From Burkholderia aenigmatica (lineage in GTDB: Bacteria > Pseudomonadota > Gammaproteobacteria > Burkholderiales > Burkholderiaceae), in NCBI RefSeq assembly GCF_902499175.1, contig NZ_CABVQC010000013.1, positions 1-64,000 of the forward strand: DNA of 64,000 bases, given 5' to 3'. The notes beneath the pieces were generated by a model, which saw only the letters and a list, made by a program, of their open reading frames with translations, did not search any database and was not told the DNA's origin. Below, piece after piece: positions 37,378 to 47,058 of this stretch; position 1 is the stretch's first letter, and each line of letters opens with the position of its first letter. The translations under genes were made by a program, and so were the position numbers.

Positions 37378-37824
37378 TCAACCTGCCTGCACCGCAACCC
37401 GGCGCTCCATCCAGCGAGCGCGCAGCGCGTCGTATGCGAGGTTGAAGCAGAACGTGTAAGGCAGGAAGAACAGCACGATGCCGAGGTCGAGCAGCAGCGC
37501 CTCGACGAGGCTCACGTTCAGCCACCACGCGGCAACCGGCACCACCATCGCGACGAGACCGAGCTCGAACATGATCGCATGCGCGATCCGCATGCCGAGC
37601 GTGCGCTTCAAGCCTGCCCGCCGCTCGAAGCGGTCGAACAGCGTGTTGAACGCCATGTTCCACGCCATCGCGATCAGCGACACCATCACCGTCAGCACGC
37701 CGACGTGCGACACCGGCATGTCGAGCAGCCACGCGCCGATCGGCGCGCACAGCGCGATCGCGATCAGCTCGAATGTCAGTGCATGCAGCAGCCGTTCCGT
37801 CACTGTTTTGTTGATCTGTTTCAT
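37378..37824 (-). CDS. PACE-family efflux transporter (AceI-like)
   Basis: 148 residues with four transmembrane helices in two repeats, the Proteobacterial Antimicrobial Compound Efflux layout. Helix 1 contains HALTFELIAIALCAPIGAWLL (about 14-34, split) with the conserved membrane Glu19, and AWNMAFNTLFDRFE (54-67) is the family hallmark, repeated as CFNLAYDALRARW (126-138). AceI exports chlorhexidine; other members pump acriflavine or benzalkonium, and short-chain diamines have been proposed as natural substrates. ATG 37824 has GGAGGG upstream. Divergent from a LysR gene with an inverted repeat between them, so it is probably controlled by that regulator. Confidence 0.9.
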   Translation of the reverse strand: MKQINKTVTERLLHALTFELIAIALCAPIGAWLLDMPVSHVGVLTVMVSLIAMAWNMAFNTLFDRFERRAGLKRTLGMRIAHAIMFELGLVAMVVPVAAWWLNVSLVEALLLDLGIVLFFLPYTFCFNLAYDALRARWMERRVAVQAG

Positions 37825-37900
37825 GATTCCCTCCGATTCGTCTACTTCGTTCATGGCAGCCATTTTGATCGGCACAACCGTATGAATCCAGTTTGATATC

Positions 37901-37915
37901 ATCGGTTTTACCGAT
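37901..37915. promoter_or_regulatory. Inverted repeat between PACE and LysR genes (candidate LysR operator)
   Basis: ATCGGT-TTT-ACCGAT is a perfect inverted repeat with three-base centre and contains a T-N11-A pattern typical of LysR-family boxes. It is 22 bases before the lysR ATG and about 76 before the PACE ATG. Confidence 0.6.
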
Positions 37916-37937
37916 ATAACGCCGCCAGGAGTGCTGC

Positions 37938-38822
37938 ATGCGCCACGCCCCCGAAGCCCTGCTCGCATTCGCCGAAGCCGCGCTGCTCGGCTCGTTCACG
38001 GCCGCCGCGCGCAAGCTCGGCAAGCGCCAGTCGACCGTGTCGGAGGCGATCGCGAACCTCGAGATCGATCTCGGCGTGCAGTTGTTCGACCGCTCGACGC
38101 GCGCGCCGACGCTGACCGATGCCGGGCGCGCGCTGCTGCCGCAGGTGCAGCGCGCGCTCGAGGCCGGCGCGGCGATCGACCGCATGGCCGCGCGGCTCGC
38201 GCGTGGCGAGGAAGCACGGCTGACGCTCGTCGTGTCCGACACGTACCAGTCGAAGCGCTACGAGGAAACGTTGATGGCACTCGAACGGCGCTTTCCGGCG
38301 CTTGAGCTCGAATGCCAGATCGCCGAGCACGAGGACGTGCTCGACCTGATCCAGCAAGGGCGCGCGCAGCTCGGGCTGATGGCCGCGCGCGCGGCCTATC
38401 CGGCCGATATCGGCGCGGCGACGATCGCGGAGGAATCGGAGATCGGGCTATTCGTCGGCCGCACGCACCCGCTCGCCGAATACGGCGACGCCGACGTGCC
38501 GCACACCGCGCTGCGCGACGTGCGCGAACTGCGCCTCAATACCTACGTGAAGACGGAAGGCCGCAGCGCCGACGACCGGATCGTCGTCGGCACGCAGCAC
38601 TGGCTGGCACCGAGCTACCTGATGCTGCTGGAGATGGCCGTGCTGGGGTTCGGCTGGGCCGAACTGCCGCGCTGGATGGTCGACCACTTTGCGCACGATC
38701 GGCTGTGCGAACTGCGTGCGCGCGGCTGGCCGCGCCGCGTGCGGGTCGATGCGGTCTGGTCGCGCAACCGGCCGCTCGGCCCGGCCGGCTCATGGCTGCT
38801 CGACGCGATGCTGGCCGCGTAG
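37938..38822 (+). CDS. LysR-family transcriptional regulator
   Basis: 294 residues. N-terminal winged helix (about 1-62: LLAFAEAALLGSFTAAARKLGKRQSTVSEAIANLEIDLGVQLFDRS, split here) and a substrate-binding domain of two Rossmann-like lobes (about 92-290). Divergent from the PACE efflux gene across 113 bases that include an inverted repeat. By analogy to AceR/AceI in Acinetobacter, this protein likely activates the pump in response to its substrate. Start ATG 37938 is preceded by CAGGAGTGC. Confidence 0.92.
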   Translation: MRHAPEALLAFAEAALLGSFTAAARKLGKRQSTVSEAIANLEIDLGVQLFDRSTRAPTLTDAGRALLPQVQRALEAGAAIDRMAARLARGEEARLTLVVSDTYQSKRYEETLMALERRFPALELECQIAEHEDVLDLIQQGRAQLGLMAARAAYPADIGAATIAEESEIGLFVGRTHPLAEYGDADVPHTALRDVRELRLNTYVKTEGRSADDRIVVGTQHWLAPSYLMLLEMAVLGFGWAELPRWMVDHFAHDRLCELRARGWPRRVRVDAVWSRNRPLGPAGSWLLDAMLAA

Positions 38823-38873
38823 CGGCGCTTGCAGCGCACCGGCGGCTGCACGCCGGCCGACCGCTCCGGTCAA

Positions 38874-39332
38874 TCAGAAACCGCGAGACAGCACCGCCGC
38901 GCCGATCGTGACGACGCCGAGCACGAGGTTCACGACGACGAGCAGGCGCACCGTGTTCACCGCGCGTGCGCCGTCCGGCCACTTTTGCGCCTGCACCGCG
39001 CGGCGGATGCGCGGGAACAGCGCGAACCGGATATGCCCGAAGATCAGCATCATCACGACGCCGAGCCCGGCCATCGCGTGCAGCGACCACGTCGCGTGCG
39101 CGCCACCGAATTCCATGAGCAGGAAGCCGCCGGACAGCAGGATCACGATCACGGAACCCGATACCCAGTTGAAGAAGCGGCCGAACACGCCTTCGATCAG
39201 CGGCAACCGAAGCTGCGGCGACAGGTCGGACAGCGCCGGGCGCAGGCAGAAGTTGGCGAAGACCATCCCGCCCACCCACACGGCGACGGCCAGCAGATGA
39301 AGAAACAGCGCGACGGCGACAGCATGGGACAT
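38874..39332 (-). CDS. CopD-like small membrane protein
   Basis: 152 residues with four hydrophobic helices. The start FLHLLAVAVWVGGMVFANFCLRPAL with conserved His/Trp, then FFNWVSGSVIVILLSGGFLLM and HAMAGLGVVMMLIFGHIRF, resemble the CopD / DUF2269-type family, in which conserved histidines may bind haem or copper. No copC or copper genes are adjacent. ATG 39332 (MSHAVAVALFLH) was chosen; AGGA lies about twelve bases upstream. Monocistronic, between lysR (plus) and parC (minus). Confidence 0.75.
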   Translation of the reverse strand: MSHAVAVALFLHLLAVAVWVGGMVFANFCLRPALSDLSPQLRLPLIEGVFGRFFNWVSGSVIVILLSGGFLLMEFGGAHATWSLHAMAGLGVVMMLIFGHIRFALFPRIRRAVQAQKWPDGARAVNTVRLLVVVNLVLGVVTIGAAVLSRGF

Positions 39333-39500
39333 GACGGCAATCCTGTGAGGAGTTGGGTGCGGCGAACGGCCGCGTCGCACGCGGCATCGAGCGACGTTCG
39401 ACCGGATTGTCGCTGCGCGGTTCAGACCCCAGGCGCGATTTCACACTATTTTGCAAGTTCCGCGTGACAGCGCCACGCTTGCTTACCCGAATCCCCACGC

Positions 39501-39545
39501 CCAAAAGAAAAGGCCGCACGTCCGCCGAAGCGGAGGTGCGGCCTT
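39501..39545 (-). terminator. Intrinsic terminator downstream of parC
   Basis: Long imperfect stem with arms AAGGCCGCAC / GTGCGGCCTT and inner TCCGC / GCGGA around a CGAA loop. On the minus strand the stem is followed by TTTTCTTTT, so it terminates transcripts leaving parC. Confidence 0.85.
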
Positions 39546-39583
39546 CGATCGCGGCCGAACCGGACGATCGATCGTGCGTCGCG

Positions 39584-41905
39584 TCAGCCGAGCAGCGGAC
39601 GCAGCTCGCTGACGACCTTGAGCTTCGTCTCCGGCGCGCGGCCCTTGCGCGCGCGCTTGCCGACGTGCGGCGCGAGCGCCGCGTACGACAGCGTCTCGTC
39701 CATCGCCTTGCCGCCACGGCCCGTGCCGATCAGCACGACGCCGGCCGGATCGATCGCGAGCGCCTGCACGAGCGTTTCCTTGTCGTCGAGCGCCATCAGG
39801 ATCACGCCGCGACCGCCGCCGGACAGCGTCTTCATCTCGTCCATGCCGAACACCAGCAGGCGGCCGCCGCTCGACAGGCAGGCAACCTGCTTCGCGTTCG
39901 GCAGCACGGGCATCGGCGCGAGCGGCACCGCGCCTGCGTCGATCGTCATGAACGCCTTGCCGGCCTTCACGCGGCTCACCATGTCGCCGACCTTCGCGAG
40001 GAAGCCGAAGCCGTTGCTCGACGCGAGCAGCAGTTGCTGGTCGGCCGGCGCCGCGTAGTAGTGCATCAGGTGCGAGCCCGATTCGAGCTCGATCAGCGAC
40101 GTGACCGGCACGCCGTCACCGCGCCCGCCCGGCAGCACCGACACGTCGACCGAGTACACGCGGCCGCTGCTGCCCCACGCGATCAGACGATCCGGCGTGC
40201 GGCACTGGAACGCCGCGTACAGATGGTCGCCGGCCTTGAACGAGAAGCTGGCCGGGTCGAGCCCGTGGCCCTTCAGCGCACGCACCCAGCCCTTCTGCGA
40301 CACGACCACCGTCACCGGCTCGTCGACCACCTTCGCCTCGAAGGTCGCGCGCTTTTCCTGCTGGATCAGCGTGCGGCGCTCGTCGCCGTACTGCTTCGCG
40401 TCGGCCTCGATCTCCTTGATCATCAGCCGCTTCATCGCGCTTTCGTTTGCGAGCAGTTCCTCGAGCTTCGCCTTTTCGTCGCGCAGCGCTTCGAGTTCCT
40501 TCTCGATCTTGATCTTCTCGAGCCGCGCGAGCTGACGCAGCCGGATTTCGAGAATGTCTTCCGCCTGCCGTTCGCTGAGGCCGAACGCGCTCATCAGCGC
40601 GGCCTTCGGCTCGTCCGACTCGCGGATGATGCGGATCACCTCGTCGATGTTCAGGAAAACGATCATCCGCCCTTCGAGGATGTGGATGCGGTCGTCGACC
40701 TTCGCGAGACGATGGCGGCACCGGCGCGTCATCGTCAGCTGGCGGAACTTCACCCATTCGTCGAGGATCGTCAGCAGGCCCTTCTGGCCCGGCCGGCCGT
40801 CGGCGCCGATCATCACGAGGTTCAGCGTCGCGTTCGATTCGAGGCTCGTGTACGCGAGCAGCGTGTTCACGAATTCCGTCTGGTCGATCGTGCGCGACTT
40901 CGGCTCGAACACGAGCCGCACCGCCGCTTCCTTGCCCGACTCGTCGCGCACCGCGTCGAGCAGGTCGAGCATCGCCTTCTTCGTGTTGAGCTGCTCGGGC
41001 GTCAGCGTCTTCTTGCCGAGCTTGAGCTTCGGGTTCGTCAGCTCCTCGATTTCCTCGAGCACCTTCTGGCCCGACGTACTCGGCGGCAGCTCGGTGACGA
41101 CCAGTTGCCACTGGCCGCGCGCGAGATCCTCGATCTTCCAGCGCGCGCGCACCTTGAGGCTGCCGCGGCCCGTTTCGTAGGCCGCCGCGATTTCCGCGTC
41201 GCTCGAGATGATCTGGCCGCCGCCCGGGAAATCCGGGCCGGGGATCAGGTTCATCAGCTCTGCGTGCGTGAGCTTCGGATTGCGGATCAGCGAGACCGCC
41301 GCCGCTGCGACTTCACGCAGGTTGTGCGACGGGATTTCGGTCGCGAGACCGACCGCGATGCCCGACGCGCCGTTCAGCAGCACGAACGGCATGCGGCTCG
41401 GCAGCGTCTTCGGCTCTTCGAACGAGCCGTCGTAGTTCGGCATGAAGTCGACCGTACCCTGGTCGATCTCGTCGAGCAGCAGCTTCGCGATCGGCGTGAG
41501 ACGTGCTTCGGTGTATCGCATCGCCGCCGCGCCGTCGCCGTCGCGCGAGCCGAAATTGCCCTGCCCGTCGATCAGCGGGTAGCGCAGCGAGAAATCCTGC
41601 GCGAGACGCACCAGTGCGTCGTACGCCGACTGGTCGCCGTGCGGGTGGTATTTACCGAGCACGTCGCCGACCACGCGTGCCGATTTCACCGGCTTCGCGT
41701 CGGGGCCGAGGCCCATTTCGTTCATCGCGAACAGGATCCGGCGCTGCACCGGCTTCTGGCCGTCGCACACGTCGGGCAGCGCGCGGCTCTTCACGACGCT
41801 GACCGCGTAGCTGAGATACGCCTGCTCCGCGTAGTTGCCGAGCGTCAGCGCTTCGGCATCCGGTGCATCGGGGCCGGCGAAGAGATCGGAAGTGTTGTCG
41901 TCCAT
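39584..41905 (-). CDS. parC: DNA topoisomerase IV subunit A
   Basis: 773 residues, typical ParC length. Decatenates daughter chromosomes; works with ParE. Catalytic Tyr131 sits in [10 protein letters not shown]. The quinolone-resistance region reads [17 protein letters not shown] with Gln92 at the position of E. coli ParC Ser80 and Asp96 at Glu84. Coiled-coil gate and C-terminal beta-pinwheel follow ([24 protein letters not shown]). Located 69 bases downstream of parE in the same direction and ended by a terminator, so a parE-parC operon. Confidence 0.97.
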   Translation of the reverse strand: MDDNTSDLFAGPDAPDAEALTLGNYAEQAYLSYAVSVVKSRALPDVCDGQKPVQRRILFAMNEMGLGPDAKPVKSARVVGDVLGKYHPHGDQSAYDALVRLAQDFSLRYPLIDGQGNFGSRDGDGAAAMRYTEARLTPIAKLLLDEIDQGTVDFMPNYDGSFEEPKTLPSRMPFVLLNGASGIAVGLATEIPSHNLREVAAAAVSLIRNPKLTHAELMNLIPGPDFPGGGQIISSDAEIAAAYETGRGSLKVRARWKIEDLARGQWQLVVTELPPSTSGQKVLEEIEELTNPKLKLGKKTLTPEQLNTKKAMLDLLDAVRDESGKEAAVRLVFEPKSRTIDQTEFVNTLLAYTSLESNATLNLVMIGADGRPGQKGLLTILDEWVKFRQLTMTRRCRHRLAKVDDRIHILEGRMIVFLNIDEVIRIIRESDEPKAALMSAFGLSERQAEDILEIRLRQLARLEKIKIEKELEALRDEKAKLEELLANESAMKRLMIKEIEADAKQYGDERRTLIQQEKRATFEAKVVDEPVTVVVSQKGWVRALKGHGLDPASFSFKAGDHLYAAFQCRTPDRLIAWGSSGRVYSVDVSVLPGGRGDGVPVTSLIELESGSHLMHYYAAPADQQLLLASSNGFGFLAKVGDMVSRVKAGKAFMTIDAGAVPLAPMPVLPNAKQVACLSSGGRLLVFGMDEMKTLSGGGRGVILMALDDKETLVQALAIDPAGVVLIGTGRGGKAMDETLSYAALAPHVGKRARKGRAPETKLKVVSELRPLLG

Positions 41906-41974
41906 CTGAATTCCGTATTCGTAAGTGGCGTGAGGCCGGGCCGGGTGTCATGCCCGGCCGCGCAGGTGCTCGGC

Positions 41975-43957
41975 TTAGATGTCCGCTTCGACGTCGTTGC
42001 CCTTTTCCTCGAGCCAGCCGCGCCGCGCGGCTGCCTCGCCCTTGCCCATCAGCATCGTCATGCGCGCGACGGTCGCCTCGTAGTCGAGCTCGCCGAGCTT
42101 CACCGGCATCAGGCGGCGCGTGTCGGGGTTCATCGTGGTATCCCACAGCTGCTCGGCGCTCATTTCGCCGAGACCCTTGAAGCGGCTGATGCTCCATTGC
42201 GTCTCGCGCACGCCGTCCTTGCGCAGCTTGTCGAGGATCGCTTCGAGCTCGCCGTCGTCGAGCGCATAGAGCTTCTGCGCGGCCTTCTTGCCGCGCGCGG
42301 GCGCGTCGACGCGGAACAGCGGCGGGCGCGCAACGCACACATGGCCGCGCTCGATCAGTTGCGGGAAATGCTTGAAGAACAGCGTGAGCAGCAGCACCTG
42401 GATGTGCGAGCCGTCGACGTCCGCGTCCGACAGGATGCAGATCTTGCCGTAGCGCAGGTTCGACAGGTCGACGCTTTCATCGGGGCTGTGCGGATCGACG
42501 CCGATCGCGACCGAGATGTCGTGCACCTCGTTGTTCGCGAACAGGCGGTCGCGCTCGGTTTCCCACGTGTTCAGCACCTTGCCGCGCAGCGGCAGGATCG
42601 CCTGGTATTCCTTGTCGCGGCCCATCTTCGCGGAGCCGCCCGCCGAATCGCCCTCGACGAGGAACAGTTCGTTGCGCGCGATATCTTCCGTCTCGCAGTC
42701 GGTCAGCTTGCCGGGCAGCACCGCGACGCCCGAGCTCTTGCGCTTCTCGACCTTCTGGCCGGCGCGCGTGCGCGCCTGCGCCTGCTTGATCACGAGTTCG
42801 GCGAGCTTCTTGCCGTGCTCGACGTGCTGGTTCAGCCACAGCTCCAGCGCAGGACGCGAGAACGACGACACGAGCTTCACCGCGTCGCGGCTGTTCAGGC
42901 GTTCCTTGATCTGCCCCTGGAACTGCGGATCGAGCACCTTCGCGGACAGCACGAACGACACGCGCGCGAACACGTCTTCCGCGAGCAGCTTCACGCCCTT
43001 TGGCTGCAGGTTGTGCAGCTCGACGAAGCTTTTCACCGCCTGGTAGAGACCGTCGCGCAGGCCGGATTCATGCGTGCCGCCGGCCGGCGTCGGGATCAGG
43101 TTCACGTACGACTCGCGCACGAGCGAGCCTTCCTCGCTCCATGCGACGACCCACGACGCGCCCTCGCCTTCGGCGAAGGTGTCGTCGCCCGAACGCGAAT
43201 CGGCGAAACGCTCGCCTTCGAACAGCGGGATCAGCAGCTCGCTGCCGTTCATTTCGTCGAGCAGGTAGCCGCGCAGGCCGTCTTCATACTTCCACGTCTG
43301 GCGCTCGCCGCTCTTCTCGTTGACGAACACGACCTCGACGCCCGGCAGCAGCACGGCCTTCGAGCGCAGCAGGCGCTGCAGTTCGCCGAGCGGCAGGTTC
43401 GGCGAATCGAAGTACTTCGGGTTCGGCCACACCTGCACGCGCGTGCCGGATTTCTTCTCGCCGCGGCCTGCGCCCTGCGTCGAGAGCGGCTTCACGACAT
43501 CGCCTTCGGCGAAGCCGAGTTCCGCGATCTTGCCGTCGCGCCAGACCGTCACATCGAGGCGCGTGGCCAGCGCGTTCGTCACCGACACGCCGACGCCGTG
43601 CAGGCCGCCGGAGAACGTGTAGGCGCCACCGGCGGCCTTGTCGAACTTGCCGCCCGCGTGCAGGCGCGTGAATACGATCTCGACGACCGGCACACCCTCT
43701 TCCGGGTGCATGCCGAACGGGATGCCGCGGCCGTCGTCTTCGACGGAGACCGACTGGTCGGCGTGCAGCGTAACCGTGATCTGCTTGCCGTATCCGCCGA
43801 GCGCCTCGTCGGACGCGTTGTCGATGACTTCCTGGATGATGTGCAGCGGATTCTCGGTACGGGTGTACATGCCGGGCCGCTGCTTGACCGGCTCGAGACC
43901 CTTGAGCACCTTGATCGATGCTTCGCTATAGGCCGCGCTGGGTTTCTTCGTTGACAT
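41975..43957 (-). CDS. parE: DNA topoisomerase IV subunit B
   Basis: 660 residues. ATPase subunit of topoisomerase IV. GHKL ATPase domain with VIDNASDEALGGYG, EDDGRGIPFG and GLHGVGVSVTNAL; transducer domain; TOPRIM domain with EGDSAGGSA at about 435-443 and LSDADVDGSHI; C-terminal GLGEMSAEQLWDTTMNP, where the Q-L-W-D-T-T-M-N-P string is typical of ParE/GyrB. Start ATG 43957 gives MSTKKPSAAYSEASIKVLKGLEPVKQRPGMY (split). The upstream region holds several DnaA-box-like sequences. Confidence 0.97.
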   Translation of the reverse strand: MSTKKPSAAYSEASIKVLKGLEPVKQRPGMYTRTENPLHIIQEVIDNASDEALGGYGKQITVTLHADQSVSVEDDGRGIPFGMHPEEGVPVVEIVFTRLHAGGKFDKAAGGAYTFSGGLHGVGVSVTNALATRLDVTVWRDGKIAELGFAEGDVVKPLSTQGAGRGEKKSGTRVQVWPNPKYFDSPNLPLGELQRLLRSKAVLLPGVEVVFVNEKSGERQTWKYEDGLRGYLLDEMNGSELLIPLFEGERFADSRSGDDTFAEGEGASWVVAWSEEGSLVRESYVNLIPTPAGGTHESGLRDGLYQAVKSFVELHNLQPKGVKLLAEDVFARVSFVLSAKVLDPQFQGQIKERLNSRDAVKLVSSFSRPALELWLNQHVEHGKKLAELVIKQAQARTRAGQKVEKRKSSGVAVLPGKLTDCETEDIARNELFLVEGDSAGGSAKMGRDKEYQAILPLRGKVLNTWETERDRLFANNEVHDISVAIGVDPHSPDESVDLSNLRYGKICILSDADVDGSHIQVLLLTLFFKHFPQLIERGHVCVARPPLFRVDAPARGKKAAQKLYALDDGELEAILDKLRKDGVRETQWSISRFKGLGEMSAEQLWDTTMNPDTRRLMPVKLGELDYEATVARMTMLMGKGEAAARRGWLEEKGNDVEADI

Positions 43958-43987
43958 AGGCGCTGAATTTCGTCATTCATCGGGACG

Positions 43988-44022
43988 TTGTCCACACCTC
44001 GTGTGGATAACGTCGTGGACAA
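43988..44022. promoter_or_regulatory. Cluster of DnaA-box-like sequences upstream of parE
   Basis: Within 35 bases: TTGTCCACA (43988-43996, one mismatch to TTATCCACA), TGTGGATAA (44002-44010, a perfect box on the minus strand) and CGTGGACAA (44014-44022, a two-mismatch box on the minus strand). The outer pair also forms an inverted repeat TTGTCCAC / GTGGACAA. The cluster starts 31 bases upstream of the parE ATG, where the promoter should be. Confidence 0.65.
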
Positions 44023-44198
44023 AACGTTGAGTTCCGTAAAAAAGCGAATCGAAACAACGGTGTGCTTGGACTGCTCCGAAAGCGGGCGCGCGGCGTGCGC
44101 TGCGCTGCCCGGGACGCGCGGTATTTTACTGGTTCCGCGTGGCACGCCAATCGCGGAATCGCGCGCAGCGGCCACCGGCCGCGCGACGCGTCTGCGTA

Positions 44199-46148
44199 TT
44201 ACGCGGGCTTGCGCTTCGCCTCGAGCGTTTCCCACCGTTCGAGCGCGGCGAGCAATTCGTCGTCGATCGCCGCGAACCGCTCGGTCAGGCGCGTGCCTTC
44301 CTGCGGATCCTTCGCGAAAATCGAGCCGTCTTCGAGCCTGGCGTTGATGGTCTTCTGCTCCTCTTCGAGCGCGGCGATCTTCTCCGGCAGCGAATCAAGC
44401 TCGCGCTGCTCGTTGAACGACAGCTTCACCGTGCGTTGCGCGTTGCGGCCCGCGGCGCTTTTCGCCGCGTCTTCCTTGACGGGTGCCGCATCCTTGACCG
44501 CACGCTTCGCGGCTTCCTGCTGCGCGAGCTGATCCGCGCGCGCGCTCTGGATCTGCCAGTCGCTGAAGCCGCCGACATACTCGCGCCACTTGCCGTCACC
44601 CTCGGCCGCGATCACCGACGTCACGACGTTGTCGAGGAACGCACGATCATGGCTGACGAGCAGCACCGTGCCGTCGTAGTCGGCCAGCAGCTCCTCGAGC
44701 AGTTCGAGCGTCTGGATGTCGAGGTCGTTGGTCGGTTCGTCGAGCACCAGCACGTTGGCCGGACGCGCGAACAGGCGCGCGAGCAGCAGCCGGTTGCGCT
44801 CGCCGCCCGACAGCGACTTCACCGGCGAACGCGCACGCTCCGGCGCGAACAGGAAATCGCCGAGATAGCTCATCACGTGCTTGCGCACGCCGCCGATCTC
44901 GACCCATTCGCTGCCGGGGCTGATCGTATCCGCGAGGCTCTTTTCCTGGTCGAGCTGCGCACGCATCTGGTCGAAATACGCGACCTGCAGGTTGGTGCCG
45001 ATGCGCACCGTGCCTTCGTCGGGCTTCAGTTCGCCGAGAATCAGCTTGAGCAGCGTCGTCTTGCCGGCGCCGTTCGGGCCGATGAAGCCGATCTTGTCGC
45101 CGCGCATCACCGTCGTCGAGAAGCGATCGACGACCGCGCGGCCGCCATAGCGCTTCGTCACGTCGGTCAGCTCCGCGACGATCTTGCCGGACTTCTCGCC
45201 CTGCGCGACGTCGAGCTTCACGTTGCCCAGCGAGTTGCGGCGCTCCGCGCGCTCGTTGCGCATCTGCACGAGCCGCGCGATGCGGCCGACGCTGCGCGTG
45301 CGGCGCGCTTCGACGCCCTTGCGGATCCACACTTCTTCCTGCGCGAGCAGCTTGTCAAACTTCTCGTTTTCCACGCGCTCGATTTCGAGTTGCTGCGCCT
45401 TGCGCGTCTGGTATACGGAGAAATTGCCCGGGTACGACAGCAGCCGGCCGCGGTCGAGATCGACGATGCGCGTTGCGACGCGGTCGAGGAACGCGCGATC
45501 GTGCGTGATGAACAGCAGGCCGGCGCGCTGCGCGACCAGCAGCTCTTCCAGCCAGCGGATGCCGTCGAAGTCGAGGTGGTTGGTCGGTTCGTCGAGCAGC
45601 AGCACGTCGGGCTGCAGCACCAGCGCGCGCGCCAGCGCGACGCGCTTCTGCATCCCGCCCGACAGCGCGTCGACGGGTGCGTCGACGTCCGCCAGGCCGA
45701 TCTGCGCGAGCGTCATCGACACACGCGTGCGCCAGCTCCACGCATCGTGCGCATCGAGCGACGACTGCAGCGCGTTCATGCGCGCGAGCAGCGCATCGTG
45801 TTCGGCGCCTTCGGGGATATCCGCGAGGCGGTGCGCGATCGAATCGTATTCTTCGAGCAGTTCACGCGTGTGCGCGAGCCCCGACGCGACTGCATCGAAC
45901 ACCGTCGCGCCCGGCTCGAATTCAGGCTCCTGCGGCACATAGACGGTCACGAGTTCCTGCTGGCGCGTGACCAGCCCGTCGTCGGGCTTCGCGAGCCCGG
46001 CGACGATCTTCAGCAGCGACGACTTACCCGCGCCGTTGCGGCCGATCAGGCCGACGCGCTCGCCGGCTTCCAGCGAGAAATCCGCGTGATCGAGCAACGC
46101 GACGTGACCGAACGCGAGCTGCGCGCCGGAAATGGAATAGAGCGACAT
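44199..46148 (-). CDS. uup: ABC-F ATPase, Uup-like
   Basis: 649 residues with two ABC cassettes and no membrane segments. Cassette 1: Walker A GRNGAGKS at 36-43, signature LSGGMQKR, Walker B LLLDEPTNHLDF. Cassette 2: GPNGAGKT, LSGGERNR, LVLDEPTNDLDI. A linker between them contains the VWIRKGVEARRTRSVGRI motif typical of Uup, and a C-terminal coiled coil (about 585-649) follows an Ala/Lys-rich hinge. Uup acts on ribosomes or nucleic acids and affects transposon precise excision in E. coli. ATG 46148 is the most conserved start; the upstream open frame is GC-rich and unlike a domain. Confidence 0.93.
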   Translation of the reverse strand: MSLYSISGAQLAFGHVALLDHADFSLEAGERVGLIGRNGAGKSSLLKIVAGLAKPDDGLVTRQQELVTVYVPQEPEFEPGATVFDAVASGLAHTRELLEEYDSIAHRLADIPEGAEHDALLARMNALQSSLDAHDAWSWRTRVSMTLAQIGLADVDAPVDALSGGMQKRVALARALVLQPDVLLLDEPTNHLDFDGIRWLEELLVAQRAGLLFITHDRAFLDRVATRIVDLDRGRLLSYPGNFSVYQTRKAQQLEIERVENEKFDKLLAQEEVWIRKGVEARRTRSVGRIARLVQMRNERAERRNSLGNVKLDVAQGEKSGKIVAELTDVTKRYGGRAVVDRFSTTVMRGDKIGFIGPNGAGKTTLLKLILGELKPDEGTVRIGTNLQVAYFDQMRAQLDQEKSLADTISPGSEWVEIGGVRKHVMSYLGDFLFAPERARSPVKSLSGGERNRLLLARLFARPANVLVLDEPTNDLDIQTLELLEELLADYDGTVLLVSHDRAFLDNVVTSVIAAEGDGKWREYVGGFSDWQIQSARADQLAQQEAAKRAVKDAAPVKEDAAKSAAGRNAQRTVKLSFNEQRELDSLPEKIAALEEEQKTINARLEDGSIFAKDPQEGTRLTERFAAIDDELLAALERWETLEAKRKPA

Positions 46149-46454
46149 GGGGAGACGGCGAAGAGAGAAATCGGAAGCGCCCATTGTACCGGTCGCGGGC
46201 GCCGCCACCGCTATGGCTGGACGGACTAGGCCGGTAAACGGGTTGAGAGGCAGGTTGGAACGCGCTTTTGACGGCAGGCAGCGGCCATCGACGCGCAGCG
46301 ACGCGATGCGATGGCGCGACGGGTGCACCCGGCTTTCGGTAGCGGAGCCGCGCCGCGGGTTCTGAGCGAAAGCCAACGTCGGCCGGATGCCTGTGGCCGG
46401 CCGATCGACCATCCCGCGCCGGACGCCTCGGGCGCCCGTACGCGGCACGCGTGA
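46149..46454. other. Intergenic region upstream of uup
   Basis: 306 bases between the uup start and the end of the DUF4399 gene. No convincing gene, terminator or repeat. TACAAT on the minus strand (46184-46189) could be a -10 element for uup, but no matching -35 was found. Confidence 0.4.
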
Positions 46455-46859
46455 TTACTTCACGTTGACCGTGATCGTCGAGCTCATTTCGGGGCCGTAC
46501 GACCGGTGGATGCCGTCGCCGAACTGCAGCGTCAGCGTGTGCTGGCCGGGCGGCAGCTTGATTTCGGTTTCGGTCTGCGCCTTGCCGAAGTGCAGCGAGC
46601 GCTCGCTTGCGGGAATCACGTCGCCCTTCGGAATCGGCCGGCCGTCGATCAGCAGGTGATGATGGCCGGTATTCGGCGTCATGTCGCCGGCGGGCCGAAG
46701 CTCCATCCCTTCGAGCCCGAACTTCACGTGCACCGGATTCGACACCGTCGCGCCGTCGCTCGGCGCTTCGAAATACACGCGCGCCTCGGCCCGTGCGACC
46801 GTCGACACGGCCATTGCCGCCACGCATACCGCACCTGCGATCCACTTTCTGTTCAGCAT
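46455..46859 (-). CDS. DUF4399 exported protein
   Basis: 134 residues. Signal peptide (hydrophobic GAVCVAAMAVSTVARA, cleavage near residue 24). The mature part VYFEAPSDGATVSNPVHVKFGLEGMEL, GHHHLLIDG and the C-terminal HTLTLQFGDGIHRSYGPEMSSTITVNV are characteristic of DUF4399, a beta-sandwich family. The GHHH motif suggests metal (copper) binding but is not proof. ATG 46859 is preceded by AGGAGAATGC. Periplasmic; function unknown. Confidence 0.85.
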   Translation of the reverse strand: MLNRKWIAGAVCVAAMAVSTVARAEARVYFEAPSDGATVSNPVHVKFGLEGMELRPAGDMTPNTGHHHLLIDGRPIPKGDVIPASERSLHFGKAQTETEIKLPPGQHTLTLQFGDGIHRSYGPEMSSTITVNVK

Positions 46860-46902
46860 CGCATTCTCCTTATGATTGGACAGCCCCGGAAGCATACACC
46901 TC

Positions 46903-46937
46903 GCGAACGGCAACCGTGTTTCGGTTGAATTGTTCGC
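46903..46937. promoter_or_regulatory. Nested inverted repeat between DUF4399 and rubredoxin genes
   Basis: Outer arms GCGAAC (46903-46908) and GTTCGC (46932-46937) enclose inner arms CAACCG (46911-46916) and CGGTTG (46922-46927) with a five-base centre. It starts 44 bases upstream of the DUF4399 ATG. It could be an operator or a structured leader. Confidence 0.5.
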
Positions 46938-47058
46938 GATGCGTACGTTTAAGACGACGTTGCGGAGCCGTTCGGCGAAATTCCGGTACCATTGCGCCTT
47001 TCGTCCGCCGGCGACGCTGCGGACGGCATCACCGAATTTCCCTTTTCCCGAGCGCTAC

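Noticed and set aside
39353..43954. Plus-strand open frame of 1533 codons across parC and parE
   Set aside because: Exactly antisense to two certain genes; His/Arg/Val-rich composition typical of the reverse strand of GC-rich coding DNA.
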